Assembly: GCF_900109355.1 (NCBI RefSeq)
Contig: NZ_FOBF01000032.1
Span: 1 to 64,000 of the forward strand
Origin: Nonomuraea pusilla
Lineage (GTDB): Bacteria > Actinomycetota > Actinomycetes > Streptosporangiales > Streptosporangiaceae
Reading direction: 5' to 3'
Length of the DNA: 64,000 nt
The position numbers were made by a program, and so were the translations under genes. Position 1 is the first letter of the stretch; each line of letters starts with the position of its first letter. The notes beneath the pieces are model-generated. The model was not told where the DNA came from. It saw only the letters and a list, made by a program, of their open reading frames with translations, and searched no databases. Shown in pieces: positions 34,930 to 44,554 of this stretch.

Positions 34930-36198
34930 TCAGGCCAGCTGCTTGTCGAGCTCGGCCTGGGCCTTGGCCGCGGCCTCGTCGAGCAGTGACTTGGCGTCGC
35001 CCCCGCTCTTGGCGATCTTCAGGACGGCCTGCGCGAACGCGGAGTCCATGGCGGTGTTCCACAGGTTCGGGTAGGCCTTGCCGGTGTTCGCCAGGATGTC
35101 GGCGGCGTCCTTCGCCGGGCCGGAGGTGAACTCGGTGGTCCGCGCCGCGACACTCTTGCGCGACGGCACGTGGAACCCGTAGCTGACGCACCAGTCCTTC
35201 TGCAGCTCCGCCTGCTTGATCCAGAGCCACTCGACGAACTTCTTGGCCTCTTCGACATGCTCGCCCTTGGCGTTCACGGCCGCGAACCAGCCGCCGATGC
35301 GGGAGACCGCCCGGCCCGAGTCGCCGAACTTCGGCCACGCGAGGACGCCGAAGTCGTCACCGAGCGCCTTCTTGATGGCGGGCATGGCCCACAGACCGCA
35401 CCACTGCATGGCGGCGGCGCCCTGGATGAAGGCGCCCGGGTCGTACCAGTCGGTGGTGAAGTCCAGCAGCAGCGACTTGCCGTCATGCAACTGCTTGAGC
35501 CCGGATATCGCGGCGACGCCCTCGGGCGAGTTGAAGACGACCTTCCTGCCCTCGGGGTCGAGCAGGTCGCCGCCGTTGGACCACAGCAACAGGTACGCGG
35601 CGTTGCCGATGCCGTCGGAGCCGACGAACAGGCCCTTCTGCTCCCGGCTGGTGAGCTTCATGGCGGCGGCGGCCAGCTCGGCGAAGGTCTGGGGCGGTGC
35701 GACGGCGGCCTTCTCCAGGACGCTCTTGCGGTAGTAGAGGACCATCGCGTCGTCCATCATCTTCAGGCCGTGGAGCTTGCCGTCGGCCGTGGCGGACTCC
35801 AGCGACGCCTTGGAGTACTCGGCCTCCTGCCCCTTGACGATGTCGTCGAGCGGAGCCAGCAGGCCGTTCTTGACGTCGACGTACTGGAAGTCGCCGATCT
35901 CGAACAGGTCGGGCGCCTGCGGGGTGAGCAGCGTCGAGTGGAGCTTCGCCGAGTAGTCGCCCGCGATCCAGTTGACCTTGATGGCGACGTCCGGGTTGGC
36001 CTTGGTGTACTCCTTGGCGTACCGGATCACCGCCTGCTGGGTGCCGGCCTCGCCGTAGGCGTGGTACCACTGCTCCAGCGTGACCTTGGCGCCGGCCTTG
36101 ACGGCGTCGCCCTTGCCGCACGCGGAGAGTGCCATGCCGCCGACGAAGAGGAGCGATCCGCCCAGGAAGGCGCGGCGGGATGTCAGGGAAGTGCTCAT
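34930..36198 (-). CDS. Extracellular solute-binding Tat lipoprotein (sugar ABC transporter)
   Basis: A 422-aa family 1 binding protein. The N-terminus has a twin-arginine motif (SRRAFLGG) and a lipobox LSAC, so it is probably exported folded by Tat and lipidated at about Cys27. The mature body (KVTLEQWYHAYGEAGTQQAV onward) is typical. AAAGGA precedes the ATG by 9 nt. First gene of locus B: binding protein, two permeases, GH42, GH5, phospholipase. The ROK gene upstream reads in the same direction, separated by about 105 bp. Confidence 0.9.
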   Translation of the reverse strand: MSTSLTSRRAFLGGSLLFVGGMALSACGKGDAVKAGAKVTLEQWYHAYGEAGTQQAVIRYAKEYTKANPDVAIKVNWIAGDYSAKLHSTLLTPQAPDLFEIGDFQYVDVKNGLLAPLDDIVKGQEAEYSKASLESATADGKLHGLKMMDDAMVLYYRKSVLEKAAVAPPQTFAELAAAAMKLTSREQKGLFVGSDGIGNAAYLLLWSNGGDLLDPEGRKVVFNSPEGVAAISGLKQLHDGKSLLLDFTTDWYDPGAFIQGAAAMQWCGLWAMPAIKKALGDDFGVLAWPKFGDSGRAVSRIGGWFAAVNAKGEHVEEAKKFVEWLWIKQAELQKDWCVSYGFHVPSRKSVAARTTEFTSGPAKDAADILANTGKAYPNLWNTAMDSAFAQAVLKIAKSGGDAKSLLDEAAAKAQAELDKQLA

Positions 36199-36303
36199 GT
36201 GGGGGGTTCCTTTCTCAGGGGCCGAGCCGCCCGCGGGTCCAGGACACGGGCCCGTGTCGTCGGAGACGGCGTGCAGAGCCTCCGCCCGGCGTTCCCGGGT
36301 CTG

Positions 36304-37509
36304 TCAGCCGGACGCGCTGACCATGCACTGGACGGCGACGGTCGCCGCCCCGCGCGCCCATTCCTCGAACGGCAGTGGGCGGATGGTCAGGCCGCACCGC
36401 CCCGCGCTGCCGTAGGCCTGGGCGGAGAACGCCTCGCGGATCGACTCCTCGAACAGGTCGTAGGCGTCGAGTCCTTCGCCGGACACCACGAGGCGTTCCG
36501 GGCCGAGGAGGTTCGCCACCACGGCCAGGCCGAGGCCGATGGCCCGGCCTGCGATGGCGAAGACCTTGCGGAGAACCTGGTCGCCCGAGCGGGCCAGATC
36601 GACCGCCTGGTCGATGGTGAGGTCGTCCACGCCGGTGGCGCGGCGCGCCTCGGTGAGCAGCGCCTGGGTGGAGGCCACGGCTTCGAGGCAGCCGGTCGCG
36701 CCGCAGTGGCAGCGCGGTCCGTCGACGCCGATCGGCACATGGCCGATCTCGCCGGACACGCCGAACGCGCCGGAGACGAGACCGCCGTTGACGACGAACG
36801 CGCTTCCTATGCCTGTGCCGACGGTGACCAGGGCGAAGGAGGACGTGCCGACGCCTTCGCCGAACCAGTGCTCGGCGACGGCGAGGGCCTTGACGTCGTT
36901 CTCCAGCGTCGTGGTGAGCCCGGTGGCCTCATCCAGCAGCGCGGCGAGCGGGACGTCCCGCCAGCCGAGGAAGGGCGAGTAGCGCACGGTGCCGGTGCCG
37001 CGGTCGACGTCGCCGGAGATGGCGACGCCGAGCCGATGGGTCCGCTCCCGGAAGCCGGGGTGCTCGTCCAGGAGCTCCGTGGTGAGCGCGGCGATGGCCG
37101 CGACCACGTCGGCGGGCTCCATGGAGGTGGTGGAGGCATCGGTCCGCACGTCGAACCCGGGCACGGGGCGGTGCCGGGAGGTCACGATCCGGGATCCGAG
37201 ATCGGTCACCACGCCGATGAGGTCATCACCGGTGATCTTGATGCCGACGAAGTACTCACGTTCCGGCGCGATCGCCAGCGGGCTGGCTGGCCTGCCCGCG
37301 CCAGGCGCCGTCCGCCCGGTCGGTGCGAGCTCCCGCAGGTAGCCCGCCTCGATGAGGGGGCGGGCGGCTTTGGTCACGGCCGCGGACGAGAGGCCGGTGA
37401 GCCTGCAGACGTCGACCCGGCTCGCCGGGCCCCGGGTGAGGACCGTGGTGAAGACCGCCGCGGCGGCGGGGCTGGCGATGGGCGCCCCGGAGCCCTGGCT
37501 TCTCGGCAT
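36304..37509 (-). CDS. ROK-family transcriptional repressor
   Basis: A 401-aa XylR/NagC-type ROK regulator. The winged helix is at residues about 15-75 (SRVDVCRLTGLSSAAVTKAA). The kinase-like domain has VGIKITGDDLIGVVTDLGS, and the intact zinc motif is GEIGHVPIGVDGPRCHCGAT followed by GC, unlike the ROK gene at 20421. It is divergent from the GH36 alpha-galactosidase and lies upstream of locus B on the same strand. It probably represses both until an inducing sugar binds. The palindrome at 37542-37558 is its likely operator. Confidence 0.92.
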   Translation of the reverse strand: MPRSQGSGAPIASPAAAAVFTTVLTRGPASRVDVCRLTGLSSAAVTKAARPLIEAGYLRELAPTGRTAPGAGRPASPLAIAPEREYFVGIKITGDDLIGVVTDLGSRIVTSRHRPVPGFDVRTDASTTSMEPADVVAAIAALTTELLDEHPGFRERTHRLGVAISGDVDRGTGTVRYSPFLGWRDVPLAALLDEATGLTTTLENDVKALAVAEHWFGEGVGTSSFALVTVGTGIGSAFVVNGGLVSGAFGVSGEIGHVPIGVDGPRCHCGATGCLEAVASTQALLTEARRATGVDDLTIDQAVDLARSGDQVLRKVFAIAGRAIGLGLAVVANLLGPERLVVSGEGLDAYDLFEESIREAFSAQAYGSAGRCGLTIRPLPFEEWARGAATVAVQCMVSASG

Positions 37510-37541
37510 GGGGGAACGGTAGCCACGCTAATTAACTTCGT

Positions 37542-37576
37542 CAAGAATTTAATTCTTGGTCGTCGGGCTCTACACT
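37542..37576. promoter_or_regulatory. ROK operator palindrome and GH36 promoter
   Basis: CAAGAATT (37542-37549) and AATTCTTG (37551-37558) form a perfect inverted repeat around one base. A TTTAAT -35 (37548-37553), a 17-bp spacer and a TACACT -10 (37571-37576) would read toward the alpha-galactosidase, so a bound repressor would cover the -35. This is unusually AT-rich for the window. Confidence 0.7.
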
Positions 37577-37613
37577 TCCGGACCGTGCCGACCCACGCGA
37601 GGAGCGCCCCACA

Positions 37614-39692
37614 GTGATCGAGTTCGACGCCCGCCGACGCATCTGGCTGCTCAGCACGCCCACCACCGCGTACGCGCTGCGGCTGGACGAGGACGGCACC
37701 CCCCGGCACGTGCACTGGGGGCGTCCCCTGACGTTGGAGCAGGCAGCGGCCGTACCGCCCTTCCGCGACCCAGCCGACAGCAGCTTCGAGCACCCTCGGT
37801 CGGACGGGGCGGAGCTTCCCGTCGCCGGGTTCGGGCCACCCGCTCTCCAGATCCGCTTCCCCGGCGGGGGACGGGAGATCGAGTGGCGCTGTGACGGCCA
37901 CACCGTCGAGGGCGGCCATCTGACGATCCGGCTGCACGACCGGCGCCGTCCGCTCGCGGCCGAGCTGCACTACCGGGTGCACGAGGACAGCGACGTCCTG
38001 GAGCGGTGGACCGTGCTGCGGCACACGGGGGGTGACGCGCCGTTGGAAGTGCTGCGCGTGGACTCGGCCGCGTGGAGCGTTCCCCACCTGGCGGGCTATC
38101 GGCTGAGCCATGTGACCGGGGCGTGGGGCAGCGAGTTCCGGCTGCGCCGTGAGGCCCTCCCCGGAGGGGAGACCGTGCTGACGAGCAGGCGAGGCGTGTC
38201 GGGGCATCACGCCAATCCATGGCTCATGATCGACGATGGTGGGGCCGGCGAGGAGCACGGGGAGGTGTGGAGCACCGCGCTGGCCTGGAGCGGGAGCTGG
38301 CGGATCACGCTGCACCGTTCACCGGCCGAGCGCCTGGGCTGGAGCGGCGGGTTCGGCCACGACGGCGTCACCTGGCGGCTGGAGCCGGGGGCGTCGCTGG
38401 AGACACCGGTCTTCGCGGGCCTGTACCGCCCCGACGGGTTCGGCGGGACGAGCCGGTCATGGCACGCGTACATCGCGCGGCATGTGCTGCCCGCGGGCTC
38501 GGAGTCGCGCCCGGTGGTCTACAACTCGTGGGAGGCGACCGGCTGGGCGGTGACGGAGGAGGGGCAGAAGAGGCTCGCGGCGCTGGCGGCCGAGATCGGC
38601 GCGGAGATGTTCGTCATGGACGACGGCTGGTTCGGCGCGCGCGACAGCGACGAGGCCGGGCTCGGCGACTGGGTGCCGAACCCCGGCAAGTTCCCCACGG
38701 GGCTGGACGGGCTGATCGCCGAGGTGCGCCGGCTCGGCATGCGGTTCGGGATCTGGGTGGAGCCGGAGATGGTCAACCCCGACAGCGACCTCTACCGCGC
38801 GCATCCCGACTGGGTGCTGCACGAACCCGGCCGAAGCCGCACGCTGCTGCGCAACCAGCTCGTGCTCGACTTCGGGCGGCCCGAGGTGGTCTCATGGGCG
38901 CACGACTGGCTGGACCGGCTGGTGGGCACACACCGGATCGACTTCCTCAAATGGGACATGAACCGGGCTCTCACCGAGGTGGGACGGCCAGGGGCGGGCG
39001 ATCCGGGCCGGCCGTGGATCGACCACGTGCGCGGTGTGTACGAGGTGATGGACCGGCTGCGCGCCGACCATCCCCGGCTGCGGATCGAGACGTGCGCGGG
39101 CGGCGGCGGCCGGGTGGACCTCGGCGTGCTGCGCCGCGCCGACGAGGCGTGGACCTCCGACAACACCGACGCCGCCGACCGGATCGGGATCCAGCACGGG
39201 TTCGGGCAGATCTATCCCGCCCGGACGATGGCGGCCTGGGTGACCGACAGCCCGAACTTCCTGACCGGCCGCGATCTGCCGCTCCGGTTCCGATTCCACG
39301 TGGCCATGGCCGGAGTGCTGGGCGTCGGAGGCGACCTGTCGCGCTGGAGCGCCGCCGAGCGCGAGGAGGCGGCCGAGCTCGTCGCGCTCTACAAGGAGAT
39401 CCGCCCGGTCGTGCAGCACGGCGTCCACTACCGGCTGGGGGAGCCGCCGCTGACAGGTGTCCAGTACGTCGCGGACGGCCGGGTCGTCGTGCTCGCCTGG
39501 CGGCTGTCGTCCTCCTTCGGGGCCCCGCCCGCGCCCCTGCGGTTGCGCGCCCTGGACCCGGACGCCCGCTATCGCGACGACGACACCGGCGCCGTTCATC
39601 ACGGGGCCGTCCTGCTGGCCCATGGCCTCCCGCTTGAGCTGCCGGGCCGCGGCCACGCCAGCGCCCTCGTCCGCCTGACCCGGGTCGAGTGA
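37614..39692 (+). CDS. Glycoside hydrolase family 36 alpha-galactosidase
   Basis: A 692-aa cytoplasmic retaining alpha-galactosidase. It has an N-terminal beta-supersandwich (to about residue 300), then the catalytic barrel. The motifs are NSWEATGW, FVMDDGWFGAR and GIWVEPEMVNPDSDLY. The nucleophile is Asp448 in FLKWDMNR and the acid/base is Asp516 in WTSDNTDAADR. The start is a GTG. Divergent from the ROK repressor and opposite locus B. With GH42 it would remove alpha- and beta-linked galactose from imported oligosaccharides. Confidence 0.94.
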   Translation: MIEFDARRRIWLLSTPTTAYALRLDEDGTPRHVHWGRPLTLEQAAAVPPFRDPADSSFEHPRSDGAELPVAGFGPPALQIRFPGGGREIEWRCDGHTVEGGHLTIRLHDRRRPLAAELHYRVHEDSDVLERWTVLRHTGGDAPLEVLRVDSAAWSVPHLAGYRLSHVTGAWGSEFRLRREALPGGETVLTSRRGVSGHHANPWLMIDDGGAGEEHGEVWSTALAWSGSWRITLHRSPAERLGWSGGFGHDGVTWRLEPGASLETPVFAGLYRPDGFGGTSRSWHAYIARHVLPAGSESRPVVYNSWEATGWAVTEEGQKRLAALAAEIGAEMFVMDDGWFGARDSDEAGLGDWVPNPGKFPTGLDGLIAEVRRLGMRFGIWVEPEMVNPDSDLYRAHPDWVLHEPGRSRTLLRNQLVLDFGRPEVVSWAHDWLDRLVGTHRIDFLKWDMNRALTEVGRPGAGDPGRPWIDHVRGVYEVMDRLRADHPRLRIETCAGGGGRVDLGVLRRADEAWTSDNTDAADRIGIQHGFGQIYPARTMAAWVTDSPNFLTGRDLPLRFRFHVAMAGVLGVGGDLSRWSAAEREEAAELVALYKEIRPVVQHGVHYRLGEPPLTGVQYVADGRVVVLAWRLSSSFGAPPAPLRLRALDPDARYRDDDTGAVHHGAVLLAHGLPLELPGRGHASALVRLTRVE

Positions 39693-39707
39693 AACGGATT
39701 CGCCCGT

Positions 39708-41003
39708 TCAGCCGCGTTCCACGGTGACCGTGGCGCCGGGCGGGACGTCCCGCGTGATGGCGGAACCGCCGGGGAAGCGGGCGGTCCAGCGGTACGTCAC
39801 CTGCTGGGACAGGTTGGTGAGCGTGCTGGCGTGCTCGCCGTCGTGCCGCACGGCGACGCTGCCCCGCCCGATCGGGATGCCGGAGACGGCGACCCAGCCG
39901 ATCTCCGCGGGCAGCCTCGCGAGGGTGGTCAGCGCGTTCTCCGGCGCGTTCGGCCGGACCCCGAGCAGACCCTCCACCACCTGACTCACCAGGGTGAAGG
40001 AGACCTCCGGGTAGTCGCCGTTGAGCCCGCCGGCCACGTGCGGGGCGGTGCGGGCGTGGAAGATCTCCCGCATCCACCGCCAGGCGGTGCGCGGCCTGCC
40101 GTGGCGGAAGAAGACGTCGGGCAGGTAGGTCCACGCCTCGATGTTCTCCGGCCGCTCGGGGCCGCTCGCCCGCGCGTCGATGTAGTCGAGGTAGGCCGGG
40201 TCGTCGCGCAGGCCCTTCAACGGCATGAACCAGCTGTTCTCCGCGCCCCACCCGGTCACGGGCCGCCCGTCGAAGGTGAAGCCGCGAGCGCCGTTCCACT
40301 CCTGCTCGTAGTGGTGACGTAACTGCGCGGCCAGGGCCTCGAACCTCTCGCCGTCCTCGCCGCGTGCCCTGGCCAGCTCGGCCATCGCCAGGTGGGCCGC
40401 GTACTGTGCGGCGATGCCGTCACCGGCCACCGCGAGCGGCTCGCCGCTCAGCTCGTTGTAGCTGGCGGTGCCCTCGAAGATGCCCGTGCCCTGGCCGGTC
40501 GCGGGCAGCGCGATCGCGTTCGCGCAGTAGTCGCGCAGCACGGCGTCGTGGACGTAGGCGGGCTCGCCGGTCCAGCGGTGGAGCGCGGCCACGCACTCCA
40601 CCAGCTCGAAGACCGCGGGCACCTCCCTGACGAACTCGTCAGGGCCGCGGTAGTCGATCGACAGGTAGGAGCCGTCGAAGTTGAACGCCCACACCGGACG
40701 GTGGCCGTGCTCCTCCGTGGCGGAGGCGGCGAAGCAGCGCAGCATCGCCAGATTGGCCTCGGCCAGGCCGAGCAGGTGCGCGCCCGCCGCCTGGTGGACG
40801 AAGTCGCGGGCGTAGAACCCGCTGCGGTGCGCGTACCCGGCCCAGTAGGAGGGCAGGTAGACGCCCTCACCGGTGCCGTGCGGGTGCCGCTCGTCGACGT
40901 TCACCGGCCCGCGCGTCCCGCCGGGATGGGCCCAGCGCAGCGCGCGGTCGCGCGCCCACGCGAACATCGCCACGAGTTCGTCGTGGCCTGAGTCAAGCTG
41001 CAT
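39708..41003 (-). CDS. Probable six-hairpin glycosidase of unassigned family
   Basis: A 431-aa cytoplasmic protein rich in helices. It resembles (alpha/alpha)6-barrel glycosidases: YLPSYWAGYAHRSGFYARDF, WAFNFDGSYLSIDYRG, FEGTASYNELSG, then WGAENSWFMPLKGLRD and AGGLNGDYPEVSF. A small beta domain closes the protein (after about residue 360). I cannot assign a GH family from memory. It is the last gene of locus C: its ATG directly follows the LacI stop. It ends 15 bp from the convergent GH36 gene. The function is probably glycoside cleavage in the cytoplasm. Confidence 0.75.
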   Translation of the reverse strand: MQLDSGHDELVAMFAWARDRALRWAHPGGTRGPVNVDERHPHGTGEGVYLPSYWAGYAHRSGFYARDFVHQAAGAHLLGLAEANLAMLRCFAASATEEHGHRPVWAFNFDGSYLSIDYRGPDEFVREVPAVFELVECVAALHRWTGEPAYVHDAVLRDYCANAIALPATGQGTGIFEGTASYNELSGEPLAVAGDGIAAQYAAHLAMAELARARGEDGERFEALAAQLRHHYEQEWNGARGFTFDGRPVTGWGAENSWFMPLKGLRDDPAYLDYIDARASGPERPENIEAWTYLPDVFFRHGRPRTAWRWMREIFHARTAPHVAGGLNGDYPEVSFTLVSQVVEGLLGVRPNAPENALTTLARLPAEIGWVAVSGIPIGRGSVAVRHDGEHASTLTNLSQQVTYRWTARFPGGSAITRDVPPGATVTVERG

Positions 41004-42032
41004 TCATGGTCCTAGGCTCGGGCGGATCACCAGCTCGCCGGGGAGCATGAGCCCCGCCTGCGGGGTGACGCCGTCTTCGATGATCTGGAGGAGGCGGCTG
41101 ATCAGCGCCTCGGCGATGCGGCGTAGCGGCAGCCGTACCGTGGTCAGCGCCGGCTGGAGGAACGCGGTGATCGGCAGGTCGTCGAAGGCGGCCACGGCCA
41201 GGTCCTTGCCGATCTCCAGCCCGTGGGCGCGCGCCGCCGTGTAGACGCCGAGCGCGAGCCAGTCGCCGCCGGCCACGATCGCGGTGGGCCGGTTGCGCCC
41301 GGCCAGCAGATCGCGGGTGGCCGTGACGATCTCGCCCGGATCGTCGCCCGGCACGGAGTACACCTGCCCGGCCAGGCCATGGCGCCGCACGCCCGCCAGG
41401 AACCCGTCGCGCCGGTCGTCCATCCACGGCTGCCCGGACGTGGAGGCCAGGAAGGCCACCCGCCGGTGCCCCCTGGCCGCGAGCAGACCGACCAGGTCGA
41501 TCACCGCCTGCACGCTGTCGACGTCCACCCAGGACTGGGGCTGATCGGGCAGGGTTCTGCCGAAGGCGGCGAACGGGAAACCCGTGCTGGTCAGATGGGC
41601 CACGCGAGAGTCGTCGCGCAGTATGTCGGACAGCAGGAATCCGTCCACGGTGCGGGCGGCGATCAGCTCGTCGAGCGCCTGCTCCTGGCTCTGGCCCGGC
41701 CGGGGGCGCACCAGCAGGATGCGGTAGCCCGCCTCGCCTGACGCCGCCACGACGGCTTCGAGGAAACCGCCCATCAAGGGGTTGGGGTTGGCCGGGTCGT
41801 CCACCGGTGTCGGGTAGGCGATGATCCGGCGGGTGCCCGACTTCAGGCTGCGTGCCGACTGGTCGGGCCGGTAGCCGAGCTCTTCGATGACCGCGGAGAC
41901 CCGCTCCAGCGTCTCGGCCTTCAGCCGGTGCGGGGCGTTGAGGGCGTTGGAGATCGTCTGGCGGGACACGCCGGCCGCTCTCGCGACGTCCTCGATGGTG
42001 ACCCCGCGCTCGCGCGGCCGGCGTGCGATCAC
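41004..42032 (-). CDS. LacI-family transcriptional regulator
   Basis: A 342-aa repressor. The headpiece TIEDVARAAGVSRQTISNAL (residues 11-30) and hinge helix (QSARSLKSGTRR) are complete, and the periplasmic-binding-like domain ends with RLPLRRIAEALISRLL. The start is a GTG directly after the GH36-like gene's stop. It is embedded near the 3' end of locus C and not separately promoted, implying autogenous control. Its likely operators are the palindromes at the head of the operon (47849-47860, 47940-47951), which have the central CpG usual for this family. Confidence 0.93.
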   Translation of the reverse strand: MIARRPRERGVTIEDVARAAGVSRQTISNALNAPHRLKAETLERVSAVIEELGYRPDQSARSLKSGTRRIIAYPTPVDDPANPNPLMGGFLEAVVAASGEAGYRILLVRPRPGQSQEQALDELIAARTVDGFLLSDILRDDSRVAHLTSTGFPFAAFGRTLPDQPQSWVDVDSVQAVIDLVGLLAARGHRRVAFLASTSGQPWMDDRRDGFLAGVRRHGLAGQVYSVPGDDPGEIVTATRDLLAGRNRPTAIVAGGDWLALGVYTAARAHGLEIGKDLAVAAFDDLPITAFLQPALTTVRLPLRRIAEALISRLLQIIEDGVTPQAGLMLPGELVIRPSLGP

Positions 42033-43742
42033 TCAGTCTCTCCTCAGCGTGAGCAGGCCGCCCATGGGGACCTCGACGACGCAGGCCCCGGGCTCCAGCA
42101 CGAGCGTGGAGGTACGGACCACGGCGCCGCCGCAGTCGTGGACCTCCGCGTGTGCCGAGCCGGTGCCGTACAGGACGACCCGCCGGTCAGGGGCGGCGTT
42201 GGCGACGATGAGTTCGCCGGAGTCCGGCACCTCGACGGGCAGGGGTGCGTACCGGGCGACGATCGTGGTGCGTTCGTCGCGTGCCCGGACGAGCGGGTAG
42301 CCGTGCTCGGGCTGCTCCGGCTCCAGGGTCCCCCGTTGGAGGGTGCTCAGGTGCCGGCGGAAGATCCCCAGCCAGAACCGGATGGCGGCGAGCTGGTCGG
42401 GGCGCTGCGCCGTCAGGTCGACCGAGATCTGCGGCACCGAGAACAGCGCGTTGATCAGGTGCACGGCCACCTGCTCCGCCGGCTCGTCGGGATGCCAGAG
42501 GATCATGTCGGAGTGCACCGCCACGGGACCGGCGGTGAGCCGCAGGTCGATGGTGCGCTGCCGGTTCTCCTGAGAGCTGAGCGGGCAGTCGACCGCTCTG
42601 ATCATGTTCGCGTACGGCCACAGGCCAGGGCTGGTGTAAGGCTGGCGGTGCTCGATCAGCACCTGCGGCCTGGTGCGGCGGAGCCGCGCGTCGAGGTCGT
42701 GCAGCAGCCGCCTGACCCCTTCGTCCACATCCGCGCAGTCGGTCCCGGCGCCGGGCGCCGGGTCGCCGCCGGGGGTCGCGAAGCGGTCCACGAAGTCGAT
42801 CTTCAAGCCGTCCATACCCCAGGTCTCGACGGCCTGGGCGAGCCGATCGATGAGGAAGTTGCGCACCTCAGGATAGCGAGGATCAAGCACGGCGGCGTCC
42901 ATGTGGTCGAGGTAGCGCAGGAACCTGCCCTCGAAGCGCTCGAAGGCGGCGTTGTGCTTGCCGACGAACGGCAGCGCGTACCAGAGCAGGTAGGCCATGC
43001 CGAGTTCGCGCACCCGAGCCACATGTCCCGAGATATCAGGGAAGGTGGCCAGGCTCGGCTCCCAATCGCCGCAGAACGCGTACCCGCGCGCCCGGTCGGC
43101 GGTCTGCCAGCCGTCGTCCACGATGATCGTCTCGCAGCCCAGTTCCCTGGCCAGCCTCGCCTGGGTCTCCACGGACTCGGCGGAGACGTCCTGGTGCATG
43201 CTGTACCACGTCGAGTAGACTGGAAGCCGGGCACGGTCCGGCGTAGGAGGCAGGTCGCCCGCCTCCTCCTGCCACCAGGCCGCCACGCCCGCCACGGCCG
43301 CGGAGAAGGGCCGGTCGGAAAGGTCCAGCCGGATCCGCAGCCCCTCGCCGTGCAGCGTGAAGACGAACTCGCCGGTCTCCTCCATCACCCCGCCGGTGAA
43401 GCTCACCTGGGCCAGCGGCTCGGCCAGACCGACCGTGCAGACGTTGGCCCCGGCCGTCCCCACGAGGGAGACCACCGGCGAGCCCGCGGTCAGCCTGGAC
43501 ACCAGCGGCGCGCTCCAGATCGGCGGCACCCAGTGGGTGCCGCCCACCGGCGTCCAGAACGCACTGACGCTCACGCACGGCACCCGCCACTGCGCGGCCG
43601 TGGCCCCTGGCGCGTCGATCAGCCAGACGCCGTCGGAGACCTGCGTCACCGTCGCGTCGGCCGCCCCGGCCAGGGCCAGTTCGAGCGCTCCGGCCCGTAC
43701 CCGCGTCGTCTCGCCGAGCGCGTAGGGCTCCCAGACCTGCAT
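42033..43742 (-). CDS. GH36-like alpha-galactosidase/alpha-glycosidase
   Basis: A 569-aa cytoplasmic enzyme with a GH36/melibiase-type barrel. It has VYSTWYSMHQDVSAESVETQ, then ETIIVDDGWQTAD and LLWYALPFVGKHN. The probable nucleophile Asp is in GLKIDFVDRF, and the acid/base is likely the Asp in MIRAVDCPLSS. It is shorter than the other GH36 (692 aa) and belongs to a divergent subgroup, so the sugar specificity could differ. AAAGGA lies 5 nt before the ATG, just after the permease stop. It is the main candidate hydrolase of locus C. Confidence 0.85.
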   Translation of the reverse strand: MQVWEPYALGETTRVRAGALELALAGAADATVTQVSDGVWLIDAPGATAAQWRVPCVSVSAFWTPVGGTHWVPPIWSAPLVSRLTAGSPVVSLVGTAGANVCTVGLAEPLAQVSFTGGVMEETGEFVFTLHGEGLRIRLDLSDRPFSAAVAGVAAWWQEEAGDLPPTPDRARLPVYSTWYSMHQDVSAESVETQARLARELGCETIIVDDGWQTADRARGYAFCGDWEPSLATFPDISGHVARVRELGMAYLLWYALPFVGKHNAAFERFEGRFLRYLDHMDAAVLDPRYPEVRNFLIDRLAQAVETWGMDGLKIDFVDRFATPGGDPAPGAGTDCADVDEGVRRLLHDLDARLRRTRPQVLIEHRQPYTSPGLWPYANMIRAVDCPLSSQENRQRTIDLRLTAGPVAVHSDMILWHPDEPAEQVAVHLINALFSVPQISVDLTAQRPDQLAAIRFWLGIFRRHLSTLQRGTLEPEQPEHGYPLVRARDERTTIVARYAPLPVEVPDSGELIVANAAPDRRVVLYGTGSAHAEVHDCGGAVVRTSTLVLEPGACVVEVPMGGLLTLRRD

Positions 43743-43744
43743 GC

Positions 43745-44554
43745 TTATCCTTTCGTGGCACCGGCCAGCAGGCCGGAGATGAACTGTTTCTGGAGGATGA
43801 GGAAGAGCACCATCATCGGCAGCGAGGAGATGGCGGTGCCCACCATGACCTGGCCGAAGTCCGTCCTGGCCAGCCCCTGCAGGGAGGCCAGCGCGACGGG
43901 CAGGGTGTACATCTCCGGCGTGCGCAACGCGATCAGCGGCCACAGGAAGTCGTTCCACGCGCCGAGGAAGAGGAAGACGGCCAGCGCCGCCAGCACCGGG
44001 CGCATGACAGGGATCACCACCCGCCACAGCACCCGCAGCTCGCCCGCGCCGTCGACCCTCGCCGCGTCGAGCAACTCGTCGGGGACGGCCAGCAGCGACT
44101 GACGCATCAGGAAGATGCCGAACGGCACCGACAGGCTCGGCAGGATCAGCGCCGGGAAGCTGTCGATCAGCCCGATGTCGTTCATCATCTCGAAGATCGG
44201 GATGATGGTCACGCCGCCGGGGATGACCAGCGTCGACAGCAGCAGCACGAAGAACAGGTCGCGCCCGGCGAACCGGAACTTGGCGAAGGCGTACCCGGCC
44301 AGCAGCGAGACCACGATCGCGCCCGCGGTCTGCGCGACTGCGACGAAGAGCGTGTTGCCCAGCACGTTGACCAGCCCGATCGACTCCTCCAGCTTCGCCG
44401 TGTTGGCCGCGAGCTGGTCGCCGGGATAGAACTTCGGGGGCCAGGAGAAGATGTCGGAGTTGGCGTGCGTGGCCGCCATGGCCAGCCAGTAGAACGGCCC
44501 GACGCACAGCCCGAACACCGCGGCGAGCACGAAGGTGAGCGTCCAGCCCTTCAT
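43745..44554 (-). CDS. Carbohydrate ABC transporter permease, MalG-type
   Basis: A 269-aa permease with six helices. The EAA loop is ELLDAARVDGAGELRVLWRV. The ATG overlaps the partner permease's stop (ATGA). Part of the locus C importer. Confidence 0.92.
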   Translation of the reverse strand: MKGWTLTFVLAAVFGLCVGPFYWLAMAATHANSDIFSWPPKFYPGDQLAANTAKLEESIGLVNVLGNTLFVAVAQTAGAIVVSLLAGYAFAKFRFAGRDLFFVLLLSTLVIPGGVTIIPIFEMMNDIGLIDSFPALILPSLSVPFGIFLMRQSLLAVPDELLDAARVDGAGELRVLWRVVIPVMRPVLAALAVFLFLGAWNDFLWPLIALRTPEMYTLPVALASLQGLARTDFGQVMVGTAISSLPMMVLFLILQKQFISGLLAGATKG

